Source of the DNA: Dyadobacter flavalbus
Lineage (GTDB): Bacteria; Bacteroidota; Bacteroidia; Cytophagales; Spirosomataceae
Length of the DNA stretch: 64,000 nt
Reading direction: 5' to 3'
Assembly (NCBI RefSeq): GCF_006149045.1
Contig: NZ_VBSN01000024.1
Location: forward strand, 1-64,000
Below, in pieces: positions 36,969 through 47,018 of the stretch. The position numbers and the translations under genes are program-made. The notes below the pieces were generated by a model. The model had not been told where the DNA came from and searched no databases. It saw only the letters and a program-made list of their open reading frames with translations. Each line of letters begins with the position of its first letter. The first letter of the stretch is position 1.

Positions 36969-37481
36969 TTACAGCCTGTCCTCGGGAACAGGCGTTGACA
37001 AAAGCCGAAACGGAAGCAGAAGCACGATTACAAGCAAGGCAATGCCTATGTAATACAGCCAGGAAAAATCAAAAACGTCTACTTTGTAATTTGTGCTGTT
37101 GATCGTTGCCAGAGAAAAAAGACTGAAACCGATAACCGTATTGATAGCGGCCACAAGGCAATTGAACCAGTTGACCAGGTGTTCGTTCAGCGCTTCGCGG
37201 TGCTGCGCCCATATTCTCTTCTTCGGGATCGGAAGATGCATCGGATCGGCACTGGACACCAACTTTGCAAACCTCGCTATCAGCACGTTATTGACCAGAA
37301 ACAAGGCCATGACAATGTAAAAAATATGTTCTTTGGGCAGATAAATTTCCGCCAGACCGCTGTCTGAAAAATCGACCGCAACCATTTGCGGAAATACCGA
37401 ATACGTCCATACCAAAGCCCCGATTACCAGCACAACGGATAACCAGCGCCAGACTTTTATTGCAAATGTTGTAACTTTCAT
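36969..37481 (-). CDS. Conserved membrane protein of unknown function
   Basis: The 170-residue protein has four predicted membrane helices (about 8-30, 50-70, 104-126, 137-158). A soluble loop in the middle reads LPIPKKRIWAQHREALNEHL, a conserved-looking block in Bacteroidota proteins of this size. I do not recognise a named family. It is followed 11 bases later by the queA-type gene and may be co-transcribed with it. A perfect -7 element lies upstream at 37529-37536. Confidence 0.7.
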   Translation of the reverse strand: MKVTTFAIKVWRWLSVVLVIGALVWTYSVFPQMVAVDFSDSGLAEIYLPKEHIFYIVMALFLVNNVLIARFAKLVSSADPMHLPIPKKRIWAQHREALNEHLVNWFNCLVAAINTVIGFSLFSLATINSTNYKVDVFDFSWLYYIGIALLVIVLLLPFRLLSTPVPEDRL

Positions 37482-37528
37482 GAGTCAGTAACCTGTTACA
37501 GGTTTTTCGCCGTATAAAAAATAGGGTG

Positions 37529-37536
37529 CAAAATTA
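37529..37536 (-). promoter_or_regulatory. -7 element upstream of the membrane protein and queA-type genes
   Basis: On the minus strand TAATTTTG matches TAnnTTTG exactly; the start would be near 37522, about 40 bases before the ATG at 37481. No TTG is present at the right distance. Confidence 0.45.
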
Positions 37537-37593
37537 GGCCCGGGAGTTTCCAAAACCTAATTGAAAACCTTAAAGTTTATTTCAAATACCATC

Positions 37594-38142
37594 ATGAAAA
37601 TATACACCAAAACAGGTGACAAAGGCACCACTTCCCTGATCGGAGGCACACGCCTGAGCAAGGCACACGTCCGGATCGATGCCTACGGAACCGTTGATGA
37701 GCTGAACAGTTACATCGGAATGCTGCGCGACCAGCCCGTAAATGAAAACCGAAAGGATCTCCTGAAAGAAATTCAGGACCGGCTATTTACAATCGGGTCA
37801 CACCTTGCTTCAGAGTCGGACCAGACCAAGCGCATTCTTCCGGACTTGTCCGAAAATGATGTTACAATACTGGAAAGTGCAATGGATTTTATTGACTCAC
37901 AGGTTCCGCCGCTCCGGGCATTTGTCCTGCCGGGCGGACATCCGTCCGTTTCCTTCGGCCACATTGCCCGAACGGTGTGCCGCCGGGCCGAACGCGCCGT
38001 TATTCATCTGCAGCAGGGCGAAGAAGTAGAAGAAATTGTGATCCGTTATCTCAACCGTCTTTCCGACTATCTTTTCATGCTTTGCCGCGCCATGACTTAT
38101 GAATTGAATATTGAAGAAGTTACCTGGAAACCACGCATTTAG
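37594..38142 (+). CDS. ATP:cob(I)alamin adenosyltransferase, PduO type
   Basis: From the ATG at 37594 the product has 182 residues and begins MKIYTKTGDKGTTSLIGG, the ATP-binding motif of PduO-type enzymes. An in-frame TTG at 37561 would add 11 unconserved residues. FVLPGGHPSVSFGHIARTVCRRAERAV is the second conserved block (here split at its Gly-Gly), and YLNRLSDYLFMLCRAM the third. The enzyme makes adenosylcobalamin. No cobalamin riboswitch or B12-dependent enzyme is near it. Confidence 0.93.
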   Translation: MKIYTKTGDKGTTSLIGGTRLSKAHVRIDAYGTVDELNSYIGMLRDQPVNENRKDLLKEIQDRLFTIGSHLASESDQTKRILPDLSENDVTILESAMDFIDSQVPPLRAFVLPGGHPSVSFGHIARTVCRRAERAVIHLQQGEEVEEIVIRYLNRLSDYLFMLCRAMTYELNIEEVTWKPRI

Positions 38143-38246
38143 GCATAAAAATAATTGTTGTACTAAATATCAGGAACTTATTGAAATAATTCAGTAAATT
38201 GCGGAAATCAGGCAAGATGAAAAATCAATATTAAATTTTTGGCACC

Positions 38247-39314
38247 ATGACAGCCGACACAGTACAAATTGAGGTTCAGCAGACGTCAAAGTCACGTCTG
38301 CATGAGGTTGATTTCAACAATCTCGTTTTCGGACGGAATATTTCCGACCACATGTTTATCGCAGAATACCGCGAGGGTCAATGGCAGGATCTCCGGATCG
38401 TCCCTTACGGCGACCTTTCGCTAAGCCCAGCAACTGCGGCCCTTCATTACGGACAAGCTATTTTTGAAGGGATGAAAGCCTATAAAAATGAGGATAATGA
38501 AGTGCTGCTCTTCCGTGCCATCGATAACTGGAAAAGGCTCAACAAATCGGCTGAAAGGCTTTGCATGCCAACAATTCCTGAGGAAATTTTCATGAACGGA
38601 CTGACAGAACTGCTGCGCTTGGATTCGGAATGGGTTCCTTCTCAGGACGGCTGCTCGCTGTATATTCGTCCATATATGTTTGCAACGGATCCTTACATTG
38701 GCGTAAAGCCGTCGGATTCGTACTATTTTATCATTTTCACAAGCCCGGTTGGAACGTATTACGCCAAGCCTCCGCGCGTAAAAGTGGAAATTCATTTTAT
38801 CCGTGCTGCGGAAGGCGGCGTGGGCGCAACCAAATGTGCCGGAAATTATGCCGGCTCGCTTTATCCTGCCAAACTTGCACAGCAGGAAGGTTACGACCAG
38901 CTGATCTGGACGGACGCCCGCGAGCATGCCTATATTGAAGAATCGGGCACGATGAACATCATGTTCATACTGAACGGCAAACTGGTTACGCCTTACGTTT
39001 CCGAAACAACGCTTGACGGTGTTACGCGTAAAAGCATTGTTGCCATTGCACAGCACTGGGGAATTCCGGTTGAGGAACGCAGGGTAAGTGTCAAGGAAAT
39101 TATTGATGGCCTGAAAGACGGAAGCCTTGAAGCGGCATTCGGCGCAGGAACGGCGGTTGTGATTTCTCCGTTCGCAAGCATTGCTTATGAAGGCGTGGAT
39201 TATGCATTGCCGGAAATCAAGGAAGATTCTTTTGTTAACAAGATCAAAAAATACCTGACCGACCTTCGTACGGGAAAAGAAGAAGACGTTTTTGGCTGGA
39301 TGCTGAAAGTGTAG
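38247..39314 (+). CDS. ilvE: Branched-chain amino acid aminotransferase
   Basis: The 355-residue fold-type IV PLP enzyme transfers the amino group of leucine, isoleucine and valine to 2-oxoglutarate. The PLP lysine lies in NYAGSLYPAKLAQQEGYDQ (about 205-223), and YIEESGTMNIMFI and TAVVISPFASI are the cofactor-binding blocks. Length matches the BCAT long type. No other branched-chain biosynthesis gene is adjacent. A terminator follows. Confidence 0.94.
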   Translation: MTADTVQIEVQQTSKSRLHEVDFNNLVFGRNISDHMFIAEYREGQWQDLRIVPYGDLSLSPATAALHYGQAIFEGMKAYKNEDNEVLLFRAIDNWKRLNKSAERLCMPTIPEEIFMNGLTELLRLDSEWVPSQDGCSLYIRPYMFATDPYIGVKPSDSYYFIIFTSPVGTYYAKPPRVKVEIHFIRAAEGGVGATKCAGNYAGSLYPAKLAQQEGYDQLIWTDAREHAYIEESGTMNIMFILNGKLVTPYVSETTLDGVTRKSIVAIAQHWGIPVEERRVSVKEIIDGLKDGSLEAAFGAGTAVVISPFASIAYEGVDYALPEIKEDSFVNKIKKYLTDLRTGKEEDVFGWMLKV

Positions 39315-39342
39315 TCTGAAAAAGACCGGAAGTTCATACTTT

Positions 39343-39399
39343 AAAGTTCAAAGCACGGATTGACAGCTTTTTGCAGTTTCCGGCTTTGAACTTTTCTGT
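39343..39399. terminator. bidirectional terminator ilvE / araC-type gene
   Basis: AAAGTTCAAAGC (39343-39354) pairs with GCTTTGAACTTT (39383-39394), with an inner CGGA/TCCG helix. T-rich sequence follows on the plus strand (TTTTCTGTTTT). It lies between two convergent genes. Confidence 0.7.
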
Positions 39400-39400
39400 T

Positions 39401-40291
39401 TTATATAAATGTCCTTGTGCCGGAATAATTATCGCGAAATTCTTTTGGCGTGCAGCCGTTTTTGTTCTTGAAAATCCGGTTGAAATAAGAAAGATTATTG
39501 AACCCGCACTTGTATGCAATTTCCGAAATCGTATTGGACGTATTGATCAGCGACCGGGAAGCATGGCCAAGTCGGATTTCGTTCAGACTTTCAATAAAGG
39601 TTTTGCCTGTCCTTTTTTTGATAAACCGGCTGAAAGAAACTTCCGACATTCCCGCCAGCTTGGATACGACTTCCAGATTTATTTCCTTGTCGTAATTGTC
39701 GCGCATATGGGCGAATACCTTTTCGATCCGGCGGCTGTTGTAATTGATTTTTTCATCAATAAAAGTACTGTTGGACAAGGTGCGCATGTTTCTGGAAACG
39801 GACAGATCATGCAAAATCGACATCAGTTCCAGAATGGAGTCAAATCCGCTTTTCTGTACAAGCGCTTTCAGCCGTGGAACAATGCGTTCGATGGTTTCCT
39901 TGGAGAATGAAATTCCTTTCGCAGACTTTTCCAGCAGTGAACGTATAAAAAACAACTGGTTGCGGCGCAGGAATTTATCATCAAAAAGATCGCGGTGAAA
40001 CTGTACGGTGATTTCGTAAACTTCGGGCATTCCTTCCTGCCACTTGTAATTATGATTCATCCAGCAATGCGAAAGGTTATTTCCTACAAGCACAAGCTCT
40101 TCGTTATCAATAACTTCGGTATGATCGCCTACAATTCTCTTCACACCTTTGCCGCCGATAATGAGATTCAGCTCAAACTCATCATGATTATGCAGCGGAA
40201 AGTCAAAGAACGTTTTGTTTCTGGCAAAGATCGTAAAACAGTCGTATTGGGTCAAAGGGGTAATTTCGCGGTAAATTTCACTCATAGACAT
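39401..40291 (-). CDS. AraC-family transcriptional regulator
   Basis: The 296-residue protein has an N-terminal cupin sensor domain (about 15-140; FPLHNHDEFELNLII) and a C-terminal double helix-turn-helix (about 195-290; LAGMSEVSFSRFIKKRTGKTFIE and the typical ISEIAYKCGFNNLSYFNRIFKN block, here given in parts). It is divergent from the symporter gene across 268 bases, so it most likely controls the symporter, the GH130 phosphorylase and perhaps the following susCD genes in response to a sugar. Confidence 0.92.
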   Translation of the reverse strand: MSMSEIYREITPLTQYDCFTIFARNKTFFDFPLHNHDEFELNLIIGGKGVKRIVGDHTEVIDNEELVLVGNNLSHCWMNHNYKWQEGMPEVYEITVQFHRDLFDDKFLRRNQLFFIRSLLEKSAKGISFSKETIERIVPRLKALVQKSGFDSILELMSILHDLSVSRNMRTLSNSTFIDEKINYNSRRIEKVFAHMRDNYDKEINLEVVSKLAGMSEVSFSRFIKKRTGKTFIESLNEIRLGHASRSLINTSNTISEIAYKCGFNNLSYFNRIFKNKNGCTPKEFRDNYSGTRTFI

Positions 40292-40515
40292 TCAGATTAT
40301 AGGTATATACAGGTACGGTAACCGGGAGCAAGTAAAGTATCATACAAAATTAGCTTGCATTAAGAATATAAATCAATTAAATATTACAAAATTTTAAGTT
40401 ATTTATTGAGATAAGACAAATTAATCCTCCAATTTCGCAATATGTTACTTACTAAATAGTCATTTTTACTTTAATCCTAGATAAGATAGTATTATACAAA
40501 TACGGAATCAGCAGA

Positions 40516-40523
40516 TACTTTTG
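40516..40523 (+). promoter_or_regulatory. -7 element of the symporter-phosphorylase operon
   Basis: TACTTTTG matches exactly; the start site would be near 40530, 30 bases before the ATG at 40560. No TTG lies at -33, which fits a promoter that needs the AraC protein as activator. An upstream in-frame TTG at 40521 lies inside this element and cannot be the start codon. Confidence 0.6.
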
Positions 40524-40559
40524 CAGATGTTTGTGGCTGATTCCGGAAAACACAACCGC

Positions 40560-42392
40560 ATGAAGATACAATCCATTGATTTGCTAGTCATTATCCTATA
40601 TCTCATTTTGGTAACCATCATCGGTGTCATACTTAAAAAGCAGGCGACAAAAAGCAAGAATGATTATTTGCTTGGCGGAAAATCAATGCCTTACTGGATG
40701 CTTGGCATTTCCAATGCATCGGGAATGTTCGACATTTCAGGGACGGTATGGATGGTTGCAATCATGTTTGTTTACGGTCTTAAAAGCATTTGGCTTCCGT
40801 GGCTGTGGCCCGTTTTCAATCAGGTTTTCATGATGGTTTATCTGTCCATATGGCTGCGCCGTTCCAATGTTTCCACCGGGGCCGAATGGATGCTTACCCG
40901 TTTCGGCAACAAGCGTAACGCGCAGCCGGCGCACCGGGTAATCGTTGCATTTGCATTGCTGAGCTGTCTTAGTTTTATGACTTACGGGTTTATCGGTTTG
41001 GGAAAATTCCTTGAAATATTCATTCCCTGGCAATCGGTTCAGCCTTACGTTTCATTTATACACATTGCACCGGAATACGTACCGCATGTTTACGGAATTG
41101 TGTTCACCTTGTTTACCGTTTTTTACTCTTTGCTGGGCGGGATGAAAAGCATTGTATGGGTGGATCTGATCCATTATATCATCATGGTGATTGTATCCGT
41201 TAGCGTTGCCGGCATTGCCATGAATGCATTGCATAAAGCCGGAAGCCTGCCGGTTCCGGACGGATGGCATCATCTGTTTTTCGGCAAGGAACTGGGGCTG
41301 AACTGGAACGGGTATATTTCGGATGTAAACAGGAAAATTGAAACGGACGGATTTTCACCTTTCGGCTATTTCTTTGCACTGATGTCGGCAAAAGGGATTC
41401 TGGCCAGCCTTGCCGGTCCGGCGCCGAATTATGACATGCAGAAGATCCTTTCGACAAAATCGCCGCGCGAAGCCGCGCTGATGAGCATGATCGTGAACGT
41501 TGTGCTGCTGCCGACGCGCTATCTTTTCATCATCGGAGTTACCGTAATCGGTTTGCTTTTTTACCGTGACCTCAACATTTCCTCTGCAAACGGGACGGAT
41601 TTCGAACGCATTCTGCCGGCTGTTTTGAACACGTACATTCCGCCGGGACTGCTTGGTTTGGTACTCATCGGCTTGATGGGTGCTTTTATGGGCACTTTTG
41701 CGGGTACTTTCAATGCGGCACAGGCTTATCTCGTCAACGATATTTACCTGAAATCGGTCAATCCGGATGCCAGCGACAAACAGGTTACAAGAATGAATTA
41801 CATGCTCGGAATGGCCGTTGTTCTCATCAGTATCCTGCTCGGTTTTCTGGCAAAGGATGTGAACAGCATCCTGCAATGGATTGTCTCCGCGCTGTTTGGC
41901 GGCTACATTGCTTCAAACGTATTGAAATGGCACTGGTGGCGGCTGAACAGTACCGGTTTTTTCTGGGGAATGCTGGCAGGCATCGTGTCGGCCATGATTT
42001 TCCCGTATCTTTTTCCGGGCGCTTTGCCATTGTTCTACTTTCCGGCCATACTGCTTGTTTCTGCTGCCGGCGCTATTGCGGGATCCTTGCTGACACCCGC
42101 GACGGATATGGAAGTACTCACCAAGTTTTACAGAAATGTAATGCCGTGGGGATTCTGGAAGCCTGTGCGGGAGGCCATTCAGCGGGAAGATCACTCCTTT
42201 GCTCCCGATATGAATTTCAGGAAAGATCTGTTCAACGTAGCAGTCGGAGTTGTTGCGCAGACTGCCATTACCGTATTACCTGTATTTTTTATACTGATGA
42301 TGCCTGTTCAAACCTGCATTGCTGCTTTGGTGCTGGTGGTCTGCATACTTGTGCTCTGGAAAACGTGGTACCGGAAACTGCCGCTGAACTGA
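40560..42392 (+). CDS. Sodium:solute symporter (SSS family), probably for a mannoside disaccharide
   Basis: From the ATG at 40560 the product has 610 residues and about 13-14 membrane helices. The start [18 protein letters not shown] is followed by the SSS motifs [15 protein letters not shown] and [44 protein letters not shown] carries the conserved region near the sodium site. It imports a solute with Na+ across the inner membrane. The GH130 gene starts 29 bases after its stop, and in Bacteroides a cation-sugar symporter is likewise linked to the mannosylglucose pathway. Substrate assignment is from context only. Confidence 0.85.
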   Translation: MKIQSIDLLVIILYLILVTIIGVILKKQATKSKNDYLLGGKSMPYWMLGISNASGMFDISGTVWMVAIMFVYGLKSIWLPWLWPVFNQVFMMVYLSIWLRRSNVSTGAEWMLTRFGNKRNAQPAHRVIVAFALLSCLSFMTYGFIGLGKFLEIFIPWQSVQPYVSFIHIAPEYVPHVYGIVFTLFTVFYSLLGGMKSIVWVDLIHYIIMVIVSVSVAGIAMNALHKAGSLPVPDGWHHLFFGKELGLNWNGYISDVNRKIETDGFSPFGYFFALMSAKGILASLAGPAPNYDMQKILSTKSPREAALMSMIVNVVLLPTRYLFIIGVTVIGLLFYRDLNISSANGTDFERILPAVLNTYIPPGLLGLVLIGLMGAFMGTFAGTFNAAQAYLVNDIYLKSVNPDASDKQVTRMNYMLGMAVVLISILLGFLAKDVNSILQWIVSALFGGYIASNVLKWHWWRLNSTGFFWGMLAGIVSAMIFPYLFPGALPLFYFPAILLVSAAGAIAGSLLTPATDMEVLTKFYRNVMPWGFWKPVREAIQREDHSFAPDMNFRKDLFNVAVGVVAQTAITVLPVFFILMMPVQTCIAALVLVVCILVLWKTWYRKLPLN

Positions 42393-42421
42393 CTTTTATT
42401 TACCCTTACCTTAAAAACGTG

Positions 42422-43618
42422 ATGACTGAATTTCAGAATCGCCTCGCACAGATTACAGCCGTAAAGGAAGAATTGCTGCTCAGACCGAATGTCCGGGTCG
42501 TACCGGGAAACGGAAATTACGACCGGTACAGATTCCCGGTTCTTACCAGCGCGCATGCACCGCTTATCTGGGAGTACGACCTGAACCCGGAAACCAACCC
42601 TTACTTCACAAAGCGGTTCGGGATCAATTCGGTATTCAATGCGGCGGCAATGCGGTTTGAGGGTAAATATATGGTAGTAGCGCGGGTAGAAGGCTATGAC
42701 CGGAAATCGTTCTTTGCCGTTGCCGAAAGCCCGAACGGCATCGACAATTTCAGGTTCTGGGAATACCCGGTAAACATGCCGGAAACCGAAGTTCCCGACG
42801 GCAATATTTATGACATGCGGCTTACTGCGCATGAAGACGGATGGATTTACGGACTTTTCTGTACCGAACGCAAAGATCCCGGCGCAATGCCCGGCGACGA
42901 GTCGGCTGCCATAGCGCAGTGCGGGATTGCCCGTACAAAAAACCTGAAAAACTGGGAAAGGCTGAAAGATCTTGTAACGCCGTCCGCACAGCAGCGGAAC
43001 GTGGTGCTGCATCCGGAATTCGTTGACGGCAAATACGCCTTTTACACACGTCCGCAGGATGGTTTTATAGAAGCAGGAACAGGCGGCGGCATCGGACTGG
43101 GCTTATCGGCAAGCATTGAAAATGCAGTAATTGACAAAGAATATATCATAGATCAGAAAAAGTATCATACCATTTATGAAGCCAAGAACGGACTGGGCCC
43201 GGCGCCTGTCAAAACGGACAAAGGATGGCTGCATCTGGCGCACGGCGTCAGGAAAACGGCTGCCGGGCTGCGGTATGTCCTTTATCTTTTTATGACTGAC
43301 TTGCAGGATCTTACAAAAATAACGCATAAGCCGGCCGGTTACTTTTTAGCTCCGGAAGACGAAGAACGCATCGGTGATGTACCGAATGTTGTTTTCTGCA
43401 ACGGATGGATTCCGGATGATGACGGAAATATATACATTTATTATGCGTCTTCCGACACAAGGCTTCATGTTGCCACTTCTACGCTGGACAAACTCTGCGA
43501 TTATGTAATCAACACGCCGGAAGACGGATTAAGATCAGCCACTTCACTGCAGACATTAAATGCCCTTATTGACCGGAACAAAACTTACCTCAGCAGCATT
43601 CAGCCGGTCATTACCTGA
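42422..43618 (+). CDS. 4-O-beta-D-mannosyl-D-glucose phosphorylase (GH130)
   Basis: The 398-residue protein from the ATG at 42422 closely resembles the Bacteroides fragilis mannosylglucose phosphorylase in size and sequence. The catalytic Asp is D131 in GNIYDMRLT, the same number as in the Bacteroides enzyme. [20 protein letters not shown], split here at residue 80, [10 protein letters not shown] and [18 protein letters not shown] are other family blocks of GH130 subfamily 1. It splits Man-beta-1,4-Glc with phosphate into mannose 1-phosphate and glucose. The frame is open further upstream, but inside the symporter gene; a GTG one codon earlier is an alternative start. Confidence 0.92.
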   Translation: MTEFQNRLAQITAVKEELLLRPNVRVVPGNGNYDRYRFPVLTSAHAPLIWEYDLNPETNPYFTKRFGINSVFNAAAMRFEGKYMVVARVEGYDRKSFFAVAESPNGIDNFRFWEYPVNMPETEVPDGNIYDMRLTAHEDGWIYGLFCTERKDPGAMPGDESAAIAQCGIARTKNLKNWERLKDLVTPSAQQRNVVLHPEFVDGKYAFYTRPQDGFIEAGTGGGIGLGLSASIENAVIDKEYIIDQKKYHTIYEAKNGLGPAPVKTDKGWLHLAHGVRKTAAGLRYVLYLFMTDLQDLTKITHKPAGYFLAPEDEERIGDVPNVVFCNGWIPDDDGNIYIYYASSDTRLHVATSTLDKLCDYVINTPEDGLRSATSLQTLNALIDRNKTYLSSIQPVIT

Positions 43619-43841
43619 AAAAATAGTACAGATTCCGATTATACCTGAAAGCGTATATGCTGCATCAAATTTGCACATCTGCTTTTCGCAACCTATTTCG
43701 GCCACAAAGCGTATACTACTTTAAGTTACACCGAATCATCCCATTTTTCAAAGGCATAATTTCATAATTAAATCATTAAAGTGCTAAAAATGTGTTATTT
43801 TCAGATAAAAAATAACTATATACAGAACATATGAAAATTGG

Positions 43842-43855
43842 TATATTTGATCAAA
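43842..43855 (+). promoter_or_regulatory. -7 element and overlapping palindrome upstream of second susC
   Basis: TATATTTG (43842-43849) matches TAnnTTTG exactly; start near 43856, 59 bases before the ATG. No TTG is at -33. The 12-base perfect palindrome ATTTGATCAAAT (43844-43855) overlaps it and could be an operator. A CCTG-TTAT-CAGG hairpin follows in the leader at 43870-43881. Confidence 0.5.
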
Positions 43856-43895
43856 TTTTATAACAATAACCTGTTATCAGGTAGTCCATTTATCT

Positions 43896-43910
43896 ACATT
43901 TTACTTATTC
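43896..43910 (+). promoter_or_regulatory. susC leader element, copy 2
   Basis: ACATTTTACTTATTC ends 4 bases before the ATG at 43915. It is identical at 14 of 15 positions, and in spacing, to the element before the first susC at 18860-18874. Confidence 0.6.
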
Positions 43911-43914
43911 AATA

Positions 43915-46900
43915 ATGCGTATGAAAAAACAAATACTGTTTATGGTATTGTTACTTCTTTCCATGCTTTCAATGCACAGTTATGCCCAGGAAATGACAGT
44001 AACAGGTAAAGTAACCGAAGAAGCGGGAGGAGAAGTGGCCGGGGTCAACGTAGTGGTAAAAGGTTCCAGCCGCGGTACAACTACAAACGACAAAGGCGAA
44101 TACAGTATCAGTGTTGAAAAAGGCAAAATCCTGACCTTCAGTTTTATTGGTTTCAATTCCAGGGAAGTAACAGTTGGCAGTGAGTCCGTAATAAACGTTT
44201 CACTCACACCGGAAGCAACAGCTTTAAATGAAGTTGTGGTAACTGCTTTGGGTATCAAAAAAGAGAAAAAAGCACTGGGTTATTCTGTTTCGGAAATAAA
44301 AGGCGAAGAACTGGTTCAGGCGCGCTCCACCAATATTGCCAATACGCTTGTGGGAAAAGTGGCCGGTCTGAATATTACAGGAACAGCAACTGGCCCGGGT
44401 GGATCCACGCGTATAACACTGCGCGGAAACGGCTCCATTGACGGCACTAATCAACCTCTGATTGTTGTAGACGGTATTCCCATCAACAATGACAACCTTG
44501 GAGCAGCCGGTATGTGGGGTGGCGGCGACCGCGGCGACGGAATTTCCAGCCTTAACCCTTCTGAAATTGCAAATATCAGCGTACTGAAAGGTGCCACGGC
44601 AGCTGCACTTTACGGATCACGTGCATCCAATGGCGCCATTCTGGTAACAACCAAAGGCGGTGTTGCCGGTAAAGGGATCGGCGTAGAGATCAACTCCAAT
44701 TTCACTACCGATAATTTGCTGATTACTAAGTTCAAGGATTTTCAGTATGAATATGGAATGGGAAGAAATGGTGTAAAACCAACTACACAGGAGCAGGCCA
44801 TGAGTTCATCCAGCTTTGGTGCCAAACTGGACGGATCAAGTGTTATTCAGTATGATGGTGTTTCAAGGCCCTACTCTGCTGTAAAAGACAATCTTACCAA
44901 ATTTTACAAGACGGGAAATACTTTCAATAACTCGGTTGCCCTGACCGGTGCAACTGAAAAAGTAACTTACCGCGTATCGCTTGCCAACCTGAGCAACAAA
45001 GGTCTGGTTCCGGACAATACACTGGACCGACAGAACTATGCAGTTAACTTAAACGCAAACCTGAGCAAGAACCTTTCTATGCTGGGGAATGTCAAGTATA
45101 CGCATGAGAAGAATCACAACAGGCCGAAAGTTTCCGATTCTCCGGGAAATGCCAATTACACGCTGATTAACATGCCGACTTCACTTAGTGTTGAAACGAT
45201 GAAGCAAAGCATGTTGGATGACCGCGGTTATGAAATGGTATGGGGAGACAATATTTACGTAGACAATGCATATTATGCAGCGACCCAGTTCAAGCAGGAT
45301 GATAATAAAGATCGTTTTATTGTATCTTTTGAACCCAAGTATAATTTCACGGACTGGTTGTATGCAAAGGCACGTGTAGGTTTTGACAAGTATTTTTACA
45401 ACTATACAGCCATTACGCCAACCGGAGTTCCTTATCAGCCGCTGGGCGGATATGATAAAAACGTTCAGTCGTTTTCAGAGGTAAACTCCGAACTTCTTTT
45501 CGGATTGAACAGAAAGCTTGTTGGTGACCTGAATCTAAATATGCTGGTTGCAGGAAACCTGATGAAGCAAGTTATTCGTCAGGATTACATCAGTGGTTCC
45601 AGCTTCAACATTCCGTTTTTTTACGATATAACCAACATCAGTCCGGCATCACGCAACGCATCTTACAATTACATCGAAAAAAGGATCAATTCTGTTTACG
45701 GATCGGCTGAATTTTCATACAAAAGCTATGCATACCTGACCGTAACTGGGCGAAATGATTGGTTCTCAACATTAGCACGAGGGAAAAACAGTTTATTTTA
45801 TCCTTCCATAGCAGGTAGTTTTGTACTGTCAGAAGCGGTAAGATTGCCGTCTGCAATAAGCTATGCCAAACTGAGAGGTTCGTGGGCAAAAGCCGGCGGC
45901 GATACCAATCCTTACAGACTTTCACTTTACTACGGACTTTCCGGTGCGCACATAGGATCTCCATTGGCACAAATCAGTGGAAGCACAGTTCCGTATGCAG
46001 GTCTTCAGCCTTTAAGAAGTTATACTTACGAATTTGGACTGGAAAGCAGGCTTTTCAACAGCAAGCTTGGTGTTGATTTCACTTATTACGATCGCCAGAC
46101 CAAGGATGATATCGTTGCTGCCTCCATTTCGGGAACATCCGGATTTACAAGCGTACTGCTTAATATCGGACAAATATCCAATCGTGGTGTTGAATTAATG
46201 CTGAATTACGATCTGATCAAAACCAACAACTTCACCTGGGATATTTCCTACAATCTGGGCTACAACAAGAGCAAGGTAGTATTTCTCGGCGATGGCCTGG
46301 ACAATATACAAGTTGACAATCCGCGTTCTCAGACTGCTTATGTATTTCAGGAAGTTGGCCAGCCTTTCAGCTTGATTAAAGCAGCTTCTTTTGTAAGGGA
46401 TGAGCAGGGAAGAATTGTATACAATGCACAAGGTATGCCGCTGAAAGGCGACCTGAAACCTTATGGAACCGGAATCTCTCCTTATACAATGGGCTTCACT
46501 ACCAATTTCAGATACAAAGGCGTTGGTCTTTCTGTTTTGTTTGACGGACGCTTTGGCGGCCATATCTACTCCGGTACCAATGCACTGGCAACAAGATACG
46601 GCTTGTCCAAAGAGTCACTTGTCGGTCGTGAAACAGGCGTTGTGGGCGAAGGTGTAAATGAAGAAGGAGAAATCAATACGGTAAGCGTACCGGCTACTCA
46701 GTATTATGAAAACCTATACAATTTTGGTGAGCCTTTCATTTATAAGTCGGATTTCATCAAGCTTCGTCAGGTAATTCTTGATTACAGCATTCCTTCCAAA
46801 GTACTGGGCAGATCACCGTTCAGAGGTATCTCCGTTTCGCTTGTAGGAAGAAACCTTGCAATCCTGATGAAGAAAACGCCGAATATCGATCCGGAATCGA

Positions 46901-46989
46901 CTTACGGAAACGGTAACGCACAAGGCTATGAATTTGCCGGTGTGCCTACAACTCGCAGCATTGGTGTTAACCTTAACCTGAAATTCTGA
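43915..46989 (+). CDS. susC: SusC/RagA-family TonB-dependent outer-membrane receptor (second pair)
   Basis: The 1024-residue protein begins MRMKKQILFMVLL; a second ATG two codons on is possible. It has a signal peptide (ending HSYAQ), a carboxypeptidase-D-like domain (about 28-110), a plug domain with ITLRGNGSIDGTNQPLIVVDG (here split) and the SusC signature YGSRASNGAILVTTKGG (about 237-253), then a barrel ending GVNLNLKF. With the SusD downstream it should import an oligosaccharide. Its place after the symporter and GH130 genes suggests a mannoside, but the 296-base gap with its own promoter means it could belong to another pathway. Confidence 0.95.
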   Translation: MRMKKQILFMVLLLLSMLSMHSYAQEMTVTGKVTEEAGGEVAGVNVVVKGSSRGTTTNDKGEYSISVEKGKILTFSFIGFNSREVTVGSESVINVSLTPEATALNEVVVTALGIKKEKKALGYSVSEIKGEELVQARSTNIANTLVGKVAGLNITGTATGPGGSTRITLRGNGSIDGTNQPLIVVDGIPINNDNLGAAGMWGGGDRGDGISSLNPSEIANISVLKGATAAALYGSRASNGAILVTTKGGVAGKGIGVEINSNFTTDNLLITKFKDFQYEYGMGRNGVKPTTQEQAMSSSSFGAKLDGSSVIQYDGVSRPYSAVKDNLTKFYKTGNTFNNSVALTGATEKVTYRVSLANLSNKGLVPDNTLDRQNYAVNLNANLSKNLSMLGNVKYTHEKNHNRPKVSDSPGNANYTLINMPTSLSVETMKQSMLDDRGYEMVWGDNIYVDNAYYAATQFKQDDNKDRFIVSFEPKYNFTDWLYAKARVGFDKYFYNYTAITPTGVPYQPLGGYDKNVQSFSEVNSELLFGLNRKLVGDLNLNMLVAGNLMKQVIRQDYISGSSFNIPFFYDITNISPASRNASYNYIEKRINSVYGSAEFSYKSYAYLTVTGRNDWFSTLARGKNSLFYPSIAGSFVLSEAVRLPSAISYAKLRGSWAKAGGDTNPYRLSLYYGLSGAHIGSPLAQISGSTVPYAGLQPLRSYTYEFGLESRLFNSKLGVDFTYYDRQTKDDIVAASISGTSGFTSVLLNIGQISNRGVELMLNYDLIKTNNFTWDISYNLGYNKSKVVFLGDGLDNIQVDNPRSQTAYVFQEVGQPFSLIKAASFVRDEQGRIVYNAQGMPLKGDLKPYGTGISPYTMGFTTNFRYKGVGLSVLFDGRFGGHIYSGTNALATRYGLSKESLVGRETGVVGEGVNEEGEINTVSVPATQYYENLYNFGEPFIYKSDFIKLRQVILDYSIPSKVLGRSPFRGISVSLVGRNLAILMKKTPNIDPESTYGNGNAQGYEFAGVPTTRSIGVNLNLKF

Positions 46990-47018
46990 TCCGGACCTTT
47001 TCAGGAAATTATAAAAAC

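Noticed and set aside
41876-42421. Long N-terminal extension of the GH130 protein
   Set aside because: It is an out-of-frame reading of the symporter gene; the ATG at 42422 gives the length and catalytic residue number of the known enzyme.
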